Shown here: in pieces, positions 1 to 7,689 of the stretch
Layout: each line of letters starts with the position of its first letter
How positions within the stretch are numbered: the stretch's first letter is position 1
Assembly: GCF_900302475.1 (NCBI RefSeq)
Contig: NZ_OMOQ01000004.1
Location: 1-64,000 of the forward strand
DNA from: Defluviimonas aquaemixtae
GTDB taxonomy: Bacteria > Pseudomonadota > Alphaproteobacteria > Rhodobacterales > Rhodobacteraceae
Length of the DNA: 64,000 bases
Direction of reading: 5' to 3'
Notes under the pieces: generated by a model
What the model was told of the DNA's origin: nothing
What the model saw: only the letters and a program-made list of their open reading frames with translations
Database searches by the model: none
Translations under genes and position numbers: made by a program

Positions 1-127
1 CGTCGACCGGATCATCACCAATCTCGGCGTCCTCGACGTGGTCGAGGGCGGCCTGAAGATCGTCGAGACCGCCGAGGGCGTCAGCGAAGACGAACTCCGT
101 GCCGCAACCGAGGCGACGATTGTCTGA
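1..127 (+). CDS. 3-oxoacid CoA-transferase subunit B, C-terminal end (partial)
   Basis: The window opens inside a gene. The frame from base 2 reads VDRIITNLGVLDVVEGGLKI followed by about 20 more residues to a TGA at 125-127. This matches the end of the B subunit of succinyl-CoA/acetoacetate CoA-transferases (ScoB/AtoA type), which move CoA between succinyl-CoA and acetoacetate in ketone-body and polyhydroxybutyrate metabolism. Only 41 residues are visible, so the substrate cannot be assigned. The stop overlaps the likely TTG start of the next gene, which suggests translational coupling. Confidence 0.75.
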   Translation, partial: VDRIITNLGVLDVVEGGLKIVETAEGVSEDELRAATEATIV

Positions 128-407
128 GCCTGAGATCACGCGCGAAAGCGGCCCTGCTAAGGGCCGTTACGTGCTGGTCCAGTCGGGCGAGGAGGCCGAA
201 CTGACCTTCTCGATCGTGAGCCCGACGAAGATCATCGCCGACCATACAGGCGTGCCCGATGCCCTGCGCGGCACCGGCGCGGGCCGCCAATTGGTCGAGG
301 CGCTGGTCGCCGATGCCCGGTCGCGCGGCTTCACCATCATCGCGCTCTGCCCATTCGTAAAATCGCTGGCGGCGCGCCATCCCGAGTGGCAGGACGTGTT
401 CGTCTGA
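120..407 (+). CDS. Small GNAT-type N-acetyltransferase (COG2388-like)
   Basis: A protein of about 95 residues whose middle carries an acetyl-CoA-binding signature of the single-domain GNAT group (GTGAGRQLVEALVADARSRG), followed by a strand ending CPFVKSLAARHPEW. That combination is typical of the YidJ/YjdJ-like COG2388 family, whose acceptor substrates are unknown. I chose the TTG at 120 because it overlaps the stop of the CoA-transferase gene (TTGTCTGA) and the protein then begins SEPEITRE. An in-frame GTG at 99 would lie inside the upstream gene. The family call is firm; the function is open. Confidence 0.75.
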   Translation: MSEPEITRESGPAKGRYVLVQSGEEAELTFSIVSPTKIIADHTGVPDALRGTGAGRQLVEALVADARSRGFTIIALCPFVKSLAARHPEWQDVFV

Positions 408-482
408 AACGCCCCCGCGACTGTCAACTTTTCCGAGACAAATCCTTAATCCTGCCCCAATCCGTTGCTAGCGAGCGGGACA

Positions 483-1496
483 ATGATGAGCGCTGATCTG
501 CCCCTTCCCGACAAGCCTCCCGCGCCGCGCAGCCGACGTGCGCGCGACGTCGTGGTCGTGGCGGCGCTGCTTGCGCTATTCATCGCCGGGCTCATCGGCC
601 TTGCTGCCGCGACCGGATGGGAAGAAACCCGGGCCCAGATTGCGCGATTGACGCTCTGGCAGGGGGCGATCCTGCTTCTGCTTTCGCTGGTCAACTACCT
701 CCTGCGCGGGCTGCGCTGGCATCTCTTCGCGCGCCGGCTAGGCATCGCGACGACCCCCGGCCAAGACATCCGCCACTTCCTCGGCGGCTTCGCGATGGTC
801 GTCACCCCCGGACGGGTAGGAGAACTCGTGCGCATGCGCTGGCTCAAGCGCGAGACCGGCTGGGCCTACGAACGAACCGCGCCGCTCGCGCTCATGGACC
901 GCGCCTCGGACCTCGCCGCGATGGCGCTGATCCTTGCGCTGTCGCTCGCGCTCGCCGCAGGTGGCATGACTGGCGCCGTCCCAGTCACGATCGCCGCGCT
1001 CGCCGCCGCCTATGTGGCGACGCGCCCCCGTCTCCTCGCCAGCCTCGTCACGCTCGCCCACCGCGCCATCGGCCGCTGGCAAAGGCTCTTCGGCCGGCTC
1101 CGGCAGGCCGCCCGCTCGGTGGCGCGGTTTTCCGACCCGCGCGTCATGGCGCCCGCGCTCGCCCTCGGCATCGTGGGCTGGCTCGCCGAAGGTTACGCGT
1201 TTCATCTGCTTCTCGGCTGGATGGGGGCCGACATCGGGCTGATGAAGGCCATCGCCATCTTCGTCTTCGCCACGCTCGCCGGCGGGCTCACAGGCGCGCC
1301 CGGAGGCGTCGGAGGGGCCGAAGCCGCGATGATCGCGCTGCTCGCGCTCGACGGCGTGCCGATGGAGGTTTCGGTGCCTGCCACGGCGATCATCCGGGTC
1401 ACGACGCTGTGGTTCGCGCTCGCGATCGGCATGGCGGTCTTTCCCTTCGCCGAGAGGGCGTCATTGAGAGGGGCACATGCGCTGGAAAGAGGCTGA
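483..1496 (+). CDS. UPF0104 / lysylphosphatidylglycerol-synthase-type integral membrane protein
   Basis: About 337 residues with a short charged N-terminus and then repeated hydrophobic segments across the whole length. The family motifs LRGLRWHLFARRL, VTPGRVGELVRM and GGLTGAPGGVGGAEAAMIALL are those of the LPG_synthase_TM (UPF0104) family. Members are thought to move lipid-linked substrates across membranes, or to be the flippase half of MprF-like enzymes; no catalytic LPG synthase domain is attached here. ATG codons at 483 and 486 follow GAGCGGGA, and a TTG at 465 is less likely. The 3' end overlaps the DprE1-like gene by 20 bp, so the two are probably co-translated. A role in flipping the lipid-linked pentose made by the next two genes is my inference. 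Confidence 0.8.
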   Translation: MMSADLPLPDKPPAPRSRRARDVVVVAALLALFIAGLIGLAAATGWEETRAQIARLTLWQGAILLLLSLVNYLLRGLRWHLFARRLGIATTPGQDIRHFLGGFAMVVTPGRVGELVRMRWLKRETGWAYERTAPLALMDRASDLAAMALILALSLALAAGGMTGAVPVTIAALAAAYVATRPRLLASLVTLAHRAIGRWQRLFGRLRQAARSVARFSDPRVMAPALALGIVGWLAEGYAFHLLLGWMGADIGLMKAIAIFVFATLAGGLTGAPGGVGGAEAAMIALLALDGVPMEVSVPATAIIRVTTLWFALAIGMAVFPFAERASLRGAHALERG

Positions 1497-2790
1497 CTAC
1501 GCCGGCTGGGGCCGGGCACTGACCGCCCACGGTGAAATCGCCCGCCCCGAGCGGCGGCGCGCGCTCGAGGAGATCCTGGCCGACAGCCTGGTCCCCGCGA
1601 TCGGGATGCGCCGCAGTTACGGTGACGCCGCGCTCAACGACGGGGGGCGGGTGATCGACATGACCCGGCTCGACCGGATGATCTCCTTCGACCCGGCGGC
1701 CGGCGTTCTGGACGTGGAGGCCGGCGCCCGCATCGGCGAAATCGCCGCCGCGTTCGCGCCGAAAGGCTGGCTACCGGCGGTTATGCCCGGCACCGGTTTC
1801 GCGACCGTCGGCGGCTGCATCGCGCAGGACGTCCACGGCAAGAACCACCATCACGCCGGGTCCTTCTGCGAACATGTCGTCTCACTGACGCTCCGCAACG
1901 GCCAGGGCACCGTCGAGGTCACGCCCGAGAAGGCGCCCGATCTTTTTCGCGCGACCGCAGGCGGGCTCGGCCAAACCGGCGTGATCGTCTCGGCGCGTCT
2001 GAAACTTCTTGCCTGCAAGGGCGACGTGATGGTCGTGACTGAACGGCGCGTCGACGGCTGGGACGAATTCCTCGCGCTCCTCGACGCCTCCGAGGCCACC
2101 TATACCGTCGGCTGGGTCGACGCGACCGCCAAGGGCGCGAAGCTCGGCCGCGGGATTCTGGAAGAAGGTGAAACCGGCTCCGGTCTTGTGCCGAAGCGCG
2201 TGAAGTACCGCAAGGTACCCTTCGACGCGCCGCGCTTTGCGCTAGCGGCCCCGATCGTGCGCGCCTTCAACGAAGCCTACTACCGCCGCGTGCCGGATAC
2301 CGGACGCACGGTCGTCAAGCCGATTTCGGACTTCTTTTTCCCGCTCGACAAGATCCACGACTGGAACAAGCTTTACGGCAAGAAGGGCTTCCACCAGTTC
2401 CAGTGCGTCGTGCCCATCGCCTCCGCCCCCGCCTTGCGCGATATGCTGGAGGAGATCGCGAATTCCGGCCTCGCCTCGCCGCTCGCGGTCCTGAAGCGCA
2501 TGGGTCCGGGACGCGCGGGCTTCCTCAGTTTCCCGATGGAAGGCTACACGCTCGCCGTCGATTTCCCAAACCGCGCCGAGGCGCGCGAGCTGATCAAGAA
2601 ACTCGAAGACCACGCGGCCGATGCCGGCGGACGGATCTATTTCGCAAAGGACAGCCTCGCACGCGGGACCGATATCCGCGGGATGTATCCCGATCTAGCC
2701 GACTGGCAGGCCGCCGTCGCCAAGGCCGACCCGGAGGGCGCGCTCGCGACCGACCTTGTTCGCCGTCTCAGCCTCAGGAGCGCGCCATGA
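1477..2790 (+). CDS. DprE1-like FAD-dependent decaprenylphosphoryl-ribose oxidase
   Basis: A 437-residue FAD_binding_4 / ALO-type oxidoreductase. The FAD region includes PGTGFATVGGCIAQDVHGKN with HHHAGSF at about 120-130. The C-terminal region carries FHQFQCVVP, the AVDFP strand (Ala360) and YFAKDS (Lys391), which align by eye with the DprE1 substrate-site segments around Cys387 and Lys418 of the mycobacterial enzyme. DprE1 oxidises decaprenylphosphoryl-ribose to the 2-keto intermediate that DprE2 reduces to the arabinose donor. An SDR follows directly (ATGA overlap), which supports a two-step epimerase. The equivalent of Cys387 is Ala, a change that in mycobacteria abolishes covalent benzothiazinone binding. 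The polyprenyl-pentose substrate is inferred from homology. Confidence 0.85.
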   Translation: MRWKEADYAGWGRALTAHGEIARPERRRALEEILADSLVPAIGMRRSYGDAALNDGGRVIDMTRLDRMISFDPAAGVLDVEAGARIGEIAAAFAPKGWLPAVMPGTGFATVGGCIAQDVHGKNHHHAGSFCEHVVSLTLRNGQGTVEVTPEKAPDLFRATAGGLGQTGVIVSARLKLLACKGDVMVVTERRVDGWDEFLALLDASEATYTVGWVDATAKGAKLGRGILEEGETGSGLVPKRVKYRKVPFDAPRFALAAPIVRAFNEAYYRRVPDTGRTVVKPISDFFFPLDKIHDWNKLYGKKGFHQFQCVVPIASAPALRDMLEEIANSGLASPLAVLKRMGPGRAGFLSFPMEGYTLAVDFPNRAEARELIKKLEDHAADAGGRIYFAKDSLARGTDIRGMYPDLADWQAAVAKADPEGALATDLVRRLSLRSAP

Positions 2791-3524
2791 CCTCGACCTG
2801 GATCATCCTCGGCGCGACCTCGGCTATGGCGCGGGCGTTCGCGCGCGCCGTCGCGGCCGAAGGCGCGGGTGTACTCCTCGCGGGCCGCGACACTGACGAC
2901 TTGAAGGCCATCGCCAGCGACTGCGCGCTTCGCGGCGCGCGGTTCGCCGAGGCCATGGCCTTCGATGCCCGCAAACCCAAGGGCTTCGCCGCCCTTGTCG
3001 AGCGCCTCGAATCCGAGGAGGGCGAGATCAACGCCGCCGTCTTCGTCGGCTCGATGCCCGAACAGGCGGCGATCGACGCCGATCCCTCGCTCATCGACGG
3101 CGTCGTGACCGACAGCCATACCGGCCCCGCGCGGTTCCTCCAGATGATCGCGCCGGTGATGGAGGCGCGGGGCGGCGGCACGGTGGTCGGCGTCGGCTCG
3201 GTCGCGGGCGACCGGGGGCGGATCGGCAACTACGTCTACGGCTCGGCCAAGGCGGGCTTCGCGACTTACCTCTCGGGTCTCAGGAACCGGCTGACGCGGG
3301 CGGGCGGCCACGTGGTCACCGTCAAGCCCGGCTTCGTCGACACCGGCATGACCTGGGGGCTGCCGGGCATGTTCCTCGTCGCCTCGCCCGAGAATGTCGC
3401 CACGGACATCTTGAACGCTGTCCGGAGGCGTCGCAACGTGATCTACACGCCCTTCTTCTGGCGCTACATCATGCTGATCATCCGCCATATCCCGGAATTC
3501 ATCTTCAAGAAAATGAAGATCTGA
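2787..3524 (+). CDS. DprE2-like short-chain dehydrogenase
   Basis: A 245-residue SDR. The N-terminal nucleotide-binding motif is ILGATSAMARA, the catalytic motif is YVYGSAKAG (YxxxK), and the C-terminus is basic and hydrophobic (WRYIMLIIRHIPEFIFKKMKI), typical of DprE2-like enzymes that work at the membrane on polyprenyl-linked sugars. Its ATG overlaps the TGA of the DprE1-like gene (ATGA). It probably reduces the keto intermediate from the upstream flavoenzyme to give a lipid-linked arabinose-like sugar. The SDR call is certain; the DprE2 role rests on the partner gene and the C-terminus. Confidence 0.82.
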   Translation: MTSTWIILGATSAMARAFARAVAAEGAGVLLAGRDTDDLKAIASDCALRGARFAEAMAFDARKPKGFAALVERLESEEGEINAAVFVGSMPEQAAIDADPSLIDGVVTDSHTGPARFLQMIAPVMEARGGGTVVGVGSVAGDRGRIGNYVYGSAKAGFATYLSGLRNRLTRAGGHVVTVKPGFVDTGMTWGLPGMFLVASPENVATDILNAVRRRRNVIYTPFFWRYIMLIIRHIPEFIFKKMKI

Positions 3525-3529
3525 GCGCT

Positions 3530-4456
3530 CTACGCTCCGGCTGCCTGCCGGACCACATCGCCGCCGAGCGCGCGCATCTCTGCGAGTAGCCATGCTCGAA
3601 AGGCGCGCACCGCGGGCGCGTTGCGCCGCCGTTCCGGATAGACGAGCCAGAGCGAGAGATCCTCCTCGGCCACGAGGTCGAATGGCTGGATCAGGTCGCC
3701 CCGCTCCAGCGCGCTGCGGAAGTAAAGCGGCGTTAGCAGGCAGGCGCCGTGCCCGGCCAGCGCCGCCTGGGCATCGAGGATCTGCGCGCCGAGCCACGAA
3801 CTGCCGCGCGCACCGACAGGTGGCGGCGGCACGCCCGCTGCCTCGAACCACAGCGCCCAGCACGGATCATCCGCGTCGAGCCGGGGCACTTTGAGCAGAT
3901 CCTGCGGCTTCCGGAATGGCCCGTGGCGGCGCTCGAATTCGGGGCTGACCATCGGCGTGAAGCGCGACCGCATCAGATGGTCGGCCATGAGCCCGGGCCA
4001 CTTGCCCTGCCCGGCGCGGATCGCGACGCTGGCCTCTCCGGTCAGAAGATCCGCCAGCCGGTGGTCGACCTCGACGCGGGTCGTTATTTCAGGATGCTCG
4101 ATCTGGAACCGGCCGAGCGCCGGCGCGAGCACGTGGGTAGCGAAGGTGGCGAGCACGCTGATCACAAGCGTCTCCTGGCTGTCGCGCCGCGCCTCCGCGA
4201 AGGCCTGGCGGAGGATCTCCATCGCCTCGCCCGACCGCTCGGCAAGTCGCGCCCCCTCGGCCGTCAGACACACGCCCCGCGCGCGGCGGCGAAAGAGCGG
4301 CATCCCGACCCGGTCCTCCAGAACCTTGACCTGGTAGCTCACCGCGGCCTGCGTCATGCCAAGCTCGGCGGCCGCGCGGGTGAAACTGCCGTGCCGGGCT
4401 GCGGCCTCGAACACGCGGATCGCCGCGAGCGGGGGGAGAGGCGGCTGCAAAGTCAT
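3530..4456 (-). CDS. LysR-family transcriptional regulator (GcvA-like)
   Basis: A protein of about 308 residues with an N-terminal winged helix (AAIRVFEAAARHGSFTRAAAELGMTQAAVSYQVKVLE) and a PBP2-type effector domain. The PPLAAIRVFEAAARHGSF opening is typical of the GcvA-like subgroup. I start at the ATG at 4456; a GTG at 4465 adds three residues. The start codon sits at the edge of a perfect dyad at 4455-4469, suggesting autoregulation. The gene is divergent from the DUF1127 gene and ends 5 bp from the 3' end of the SDR. The effector is unknown. Confidence 0.88.
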   Translation of the reverse strand: MTLQPPLPPLAAIRVFEAAARHGSFTRAAAELGMTQAAVSYQVKVLEDRVGMPLFRRRARGVCLTAEGARLAERSGEAMEILRQAFAEARRDSQETLVISVLATFATHVLAPALGRFQIEHPEITTRVEVDHRLADLLTGEASVAIRAGQGKWPGLMADHLMRSRFTPMVSPEFERRHGPFRKPQDLLKVPRLDADDPCWALWFEAAGVPPPPVGARGSSWLGAQILDAQAALAGHGACLLTPLYFRSALERGDLIQPFDLVAEEDLSLWLVYPERRRNAPAVRAFRAWLLAEMRALGGDVVRQAAGA

Positions 4457-4469
4457 AAGTCCCACTTAT
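4455..4469. promoter_or_regulatory. LysR-type operator dyad ATAAGT-N3-ACTTAT
   Basis: A perfect 6-bp inverted repeat with the 3-bp spacer CCC. It fits the T-N11-A LysR box and adjoins the LysR start codon so that its last bases form the ATG. The same arms with a different spacer (TCA) occur at 9900-9914 in front of the second LysR gene. Binding is inferred. Confidence 0.55.
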
Positions 4470-4551
4470 GTCAGATGACTCACGTTCGATTGGCGAACTA
4501 TTCGATTCTGACCAAATTATAAGCAGGAAACGTAGCAAATGGACTCATTCG

Positions 4552-4722
4552 ATGACCGATTACACCGCAGCGCATTCTATCGAGAGCAGCTTATCCCAGA
4601 AGCTCGCGCGACTGGTCCGTCGAAGGCCCCTACCGACGGAACAGAAGGAAAAGCTCGCAAGGCGCGCGCTGAGCGACCTGTCCGAACATATCCGCAGGGA
4701 TATCGGCCTGTTTGACGGCTGA
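4552..4722 (+). CDS. DUF1127 small protein
   Basis: A 56-residue basic protein ending SDLSEHIRRDIGLFDG, the C-terminal DUF1127 (YjiS-like) signature. Small arginine-rich DUF1127 proteins in alphaproteobacteria have been linked to phosphate and carbon metabolism and to RNA turnover. The ATG at 4552 was chosen because it gives a typical family length; the open frame upstream overlaps the LysR promoter region. It is divergent from the LysR gene and could be one of its targets. Confidence 0.75.
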   Translation: MTDYTAAHSIESSLSQKLARLVRRRPLPTEQKEKLARRALSDLSEHIRRDIGLFDG

Positions 4723-4840
4723 CGACGCGGATACGCCATCCCTTGGCCGACCGGAATGGTATACCGATCGGCCAAGATGCCGCGGGACCGTCACGCGGCC
4801 CCATGTCGTGCAGATGAATGTAGTTCAGCGCGCGGGCGCC

Positions 4841-5920
4841 TCAGGCGCGGCGGCTCAACCGCAGGACGGGAATGCGCCATTCCCGACGCGGCGGACCGAC
4901 CATCGCTGTGGGGTGGCGGCTTTCGGACGGATCGCGCCCGACCCTGCGGCGCGCACGCAGGACAAATAACTTACCCCAGCCGCGCGTCGTCCCGACGGAA
5001 GGCGCCGAAGGATCGGTCGGGAAGCGCTCCCGCCAACCGTCGGGCAATACTAGGCCACAGTGCTCCGCCTTCTCCACCATCCAAACCAGGGGGACATTCG
5101 CGAGCGTCCGCGCCGGCAGGAAGCCGCCAAGCTGGCCGCCCACGTCGCCATGGGTGCCACGAAACCACATCTGCTCTATTCGTCCCTGCCACTCGCCGTT
5201 GCGCGTGTCCCACAGGATCGGATCAAAGGCCGCCCGGTTCTCGTTCAGCGCCAGCGCGTGGTAGCCGTGCTTGACGATCGGGCCAAGCGCATGGTTGTGG
5301 AATTCATGCTGCGGCTCGGTCCACATCCACAGGATTGGAAGCCTAAGACCCAATGCCTTCACCGTGTCGAAGACGCCGATCATCTCGATCTCGGCCTTTT
5401 CGTGACAAAAGCGGCGACGGAAAATCGACTCGAACCGGCTTTCGGTTTCTCGCTGGTAGTAGCGGTAGGCCAAGCGTATGTTCCGCTCGGTGGCATGATT
5501 GGCCTGAAGAAGACCGACCTGATCGATGATCCCGGCCAGCGAGCGGACCGCGTAGGCGCCCCGCGAATAGCCGATCAGGAAGATCCGGTCGCCGGGCCGG
5601 TAGCGCGTGGCAAGCCAACCATAGGCGCGGCGGATCTGGCGGTTGATCCCGCGCCCCATCGCCACGTCGGCGGTGTGGCGCCACATGTGCCACTGCACGC
5701 CCGCCTCGTAATAGAGCGATAGGCGCGCCGAGGCCGGCTGCGCCCGGAGAAGCTTGTAGATCAGCCCGACATTCGTCTCGTGGCCATCGTCGAGCGTGGA
5801 GAGCGTCCCGTCCAGGAGGACGACATGGTCCGTGGGTCCACGGCCCGGCACCGCGTGGCGTGTCTCGACACGCCTGCCGATCCGCAAAAGTCGTAGCAGC
5901 TTATCAGTGAGCCGCGTCAC
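4841..5920 (-). CDS. DUF2235 alpha/beta-hydrolase (Tle1-like phospholipase fold)
   Basis: A 359-residue protein with the DUF2235 pattern: a first strand reading VVLLDGTLSTLDDG, the T-N-V motif (HETNVGLIYKLL), and the nucleophile elbow IGYSRGAYAVRSLAG with the catalytic Ser in GYSRG. A later FRGTHGDVGGQ segment carries the family Asp/His region. DUF2235 is the catalytic domain of type VI secretion phospholipases (Tle1), but stand-alone copies are common in this family of bacteria. No VgrG, PAAR, chaperone or immunity-like gene is adjacent, so a secreted toxin role is not supported. No signal peptide is evident. Confidence 0.8.
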   Translation of the reverse strand: MTRLTDKLLRLLRIGRRVETRHAVPGRGPTDHVVLLDGTLSTLDDGHETNVGLIYKLLRAQPASARLSLYYEAGVQWHMWRHTADVAMGRGINRQIRRAYGWLATRYRPGDRIFLIGYSRGAYAVRSLAGIIDQVGLLQANHATERNIRLAYRYYQRETESRFESIFRRRFCHEKAEIEMIGVFDTVKALGLRLPILWMWTEPQHEFHNHALGPIVKHGYHALALNENRAAFDPILWDTRNGEWQGRIEQMWFRGTHGDVGGQLGGFLPARTLANVPLVWMVEKAEHCGLVLPDGWRERFPTDPSAPSVGTTRGWGKLFVLRARRRVGRDPSESRHPTAMVGPPRREWRIPVLRLSRRA

Positions 5921-6272
5921 CCTTTCCCATCTCCTGCTTCGCCGCGCTTTTTGTCGCAGCGTGCTTCGTCACCCTTGGTTCCAGCATACCCCAACGCTCC
6001 GAGTCGCCTAAAGTCAGGAATACGTAACTTCCCGTTACTGAATGTTTCCGTTTCCCCGGCCGCAACAATGCAGCAATGCCGTCATCGGCGTTAACCTCGG
6101 CGGTGGTCCCGGATGGGGCAGCCGCGCTCACCGGTCCGGCAGGCCTTTCAGCACTGGATAGATAGGCCGGACGGCCCGGTACTCGCAGTCTAGACGGACA
6201 AGTTTGACAAAACGTTGATCGATCGCGGGGCCATTCCGTGACGCTTTTGTGCCGAGACGGGGTCCGAACGCG
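5921..6272. other. Intergenic stretch, no gene recognised
   Basis: About 350 bp between the DUF2235 gene and the ornithine decarboxylase terminator. It must hold the DUF2235 promoter near 5930-6060, where AT content rises. A 75-codon minus-strand frame at 5904-6131 begins with GTG, has no Shine-Dalgarno sequence and shows no family features. I see no convincing gene or RNA. Confidence 0.5.
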
Positions 6273-6300
6273 AAAGGGCCGGCGCAGACCGCGCCGGCCC
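6273..6300 (-). terminator. Rho-independent terminator of ornithine decarboxylase
   Basis: A perfect 10-bp stem, GGGCCGGCGC / GCGCCGGCCC, with a 5-nt loop at 6276-6300. On the minus strand it is followed by TTT. It lies 23 bp past the odc stop. Confidence 0.75.
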
Positions 6301-6322
6301 CTGTCACATTCTCGCAGTCAGG

Positions 6323-7468
6323 TCAGACGGTCAGCCGCATCACCGTGGCGACCGACATCTCGCCGAAGCCATTGAAGCGCGTATTGGTGGCCGTGGAATA
6401 AGCGCCCATGCCCGAGAAGACGACGTAGTCGCCCTCGGCCAGGTCGCCCGGCAGATCGACCTCGCCCGGAAGGCGGTCGACGCTGTCGCATGTCGGGCCG
6501 AAGATCACGCGCGCCCGGGCCTCGCCCTCGCGGCGCTGACCCTCAGGCGATATGACTGCGACACGGTCGATGATGCCGGTGATCGGCAGTTCGTCCATGC
6601 AGCCATACGTGCCGTCATTCAGGAAAACGTGCTCGTCATCGCGCAGTCCCTTCACGCAGGCCGCAAGGCTGAAGCTCTCGGCGACGAGACCGCGGCCTGG
6701 CTCGCAGACGAGCGCGGGCGGGGCGCCTTCGAACGCCTCGTCGGCCACGCGCCGGATCAGCGCGAAAATTGCGTCGAGCTGCGGCAACTCAGTGTTCAGC
6801 CGGTGCGACGGGAAGCCGCCGCCGACATTCAGGCGGCGGACCGTGACGCCCGCGTTGCGGCAGATCTCGGCCGCGGCGCGCAGATAGGCGTCCCAGGCCA
6901 TCGGATCGGTGCACTGGGTGCCCGGGTGGAAGGTCAGCGACGAGACGAAGCCGTGCAGCGCCACTTCGCTCAGTAGCTCGGTCGCGCGCTCCACTGTCGC
7001 GCCGAACTTGGCGCCGAAATTATACGCCGCGCCCGCCACAGGCAGCTTGAATCGCACGGAGATTTCGGTGCCCTCGGCCGGCACGATCTTGATGAGCTTG
7101 GCCAGTTCGGACCGGCTGTCCACTGAATAGGATTTCACACCCATCTCCACGGCGTAGGCGATCTCGTGCCGGGCGCGCACAGGGTTGTTGTAGTGCAGGT
7201 CGGCGGAGGGCGCGAGCCGGCGGATAAGCGCGATCTCGGCGGGCGACGCCACGTCGAAGCCGCGGATGCCGGCGGCGACGAGATTTTGGATCACCACCTC
7301 CTCGGGGTTCGACTTGACCGCGTAGGTGACGAAGCCCGGGAAACCATCGATGAAGCGCCGCGCGGTAGCCTGCAGAACCGACGGTGCGAAGAACATCACG
7401 GGGCTGAGCGGCCGCTCGTTGCGCAGGAATTCGGACGGATTCGTCCAGATCATCTTTGAAAGCCCCAT
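6323..7468 (-). CDS. Ornithine decarboxylase, fold type III PLP enzyme
   Basis: About 381 residues of the alanine-racemase-fold ODC/DAPDC/ADC family. The PLP lysine lies in TYAVKSNPEE (Lys52), the phosphate-binding glycines in LNVGGGFPSH, and the second-subunit catalytic Cys in FGPTCDSVDRL. It makes putrescine from ornithine. The sequence resembles alphaproteobacterial ODC rather than DAP decarboxylase, although a bifunctional Lys/Orn activity is possible. The ATG at 7468 follows GGTGGAGTGAC on the minus strand; in-frame sequence further upstream lacks family features. It is divergent from an Lrp-type regulator and ends in a strong terminator. Confidence 0.88.
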   Translation of the reverse strand: MGLSKMIWTNPSEFLRNERPLSPVMFFAPSVLQATARRFIDGFPGFVTYAVKSNPEEVVIQNLVAAGIRGFDVASPAEIALIRRLAPSADLHYNNPVRARHEIAYAVEMGVKSYSVDSRSELAKLIKIVPAEGTEISVRFKLPVAGAAYNFGAKFGATVERATELLSEVALHGFVSSLTFHPGTQCTDPMAWDAYLRAAAEICRNAGVTVRRLNVGGGFPSHRLNTELPQLDAIFALIRRVADEAFEGAPPALVCEPGRGLVAESFSLAACVKGLRDDEHVFLNDGTYGCMDELPITGIIDRVAVISPEGQRREGEARARVIFGPTCDSVDRLPGEVDLPGDLAEGDYVVFSGMGAYSTATNTRFNGFGEMSVATVMRLTV

Positions 7469-7689
7469 CGGCGTCACTCCACCAACAAGGCGCAGCCACC
7501 TCTTGCCCGGGACCACCGGTTGGAAAGCGCTTACGCATTTGACCAAACCAGGCCAGGTGCGGATGAGCCGCCCTTCTCCTGAACGAGTTTGCCGGATATG
7601 AGGCACATTTCGACCGATCAAAAGAGTAGATTTGTTGCGCTACTTCGTTAGAATGACGAAAATTGCAGTCAAAACGCCGGTGTTGCAGA
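7469..7689. promoter_or_regulatory. Divergent odc / Lrp-type promoter region with possible structured odc leader
   Basis: 221 bp between ornithine decarboxylase (minus) and the Lrp-type regulator (plus). AT-rich promoter-like sequence lies at about 7612-7680. If odc transcription starts there, its leader would be about 150 nt, long enough for a structured RNA. Alphaproteobacteria have a described conserved speF leader RNA before ornithine decarboxylase. I cannot confirm its consensus by eye. Confidence 0.35.

Noticed and set aside
2637..3863. 408-codon minus-strand frame opposite the DprE2-like gene
   Set aside because: It is antisense to the SDR and LysR genes and has a composition artefact.
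5904..6131. 75-codon minus-strand frame upstream of the DUF2235 gene
   Set aside because: It has a GTG start without a ribosome site, overlaps the next start, and shows no recognisable features.
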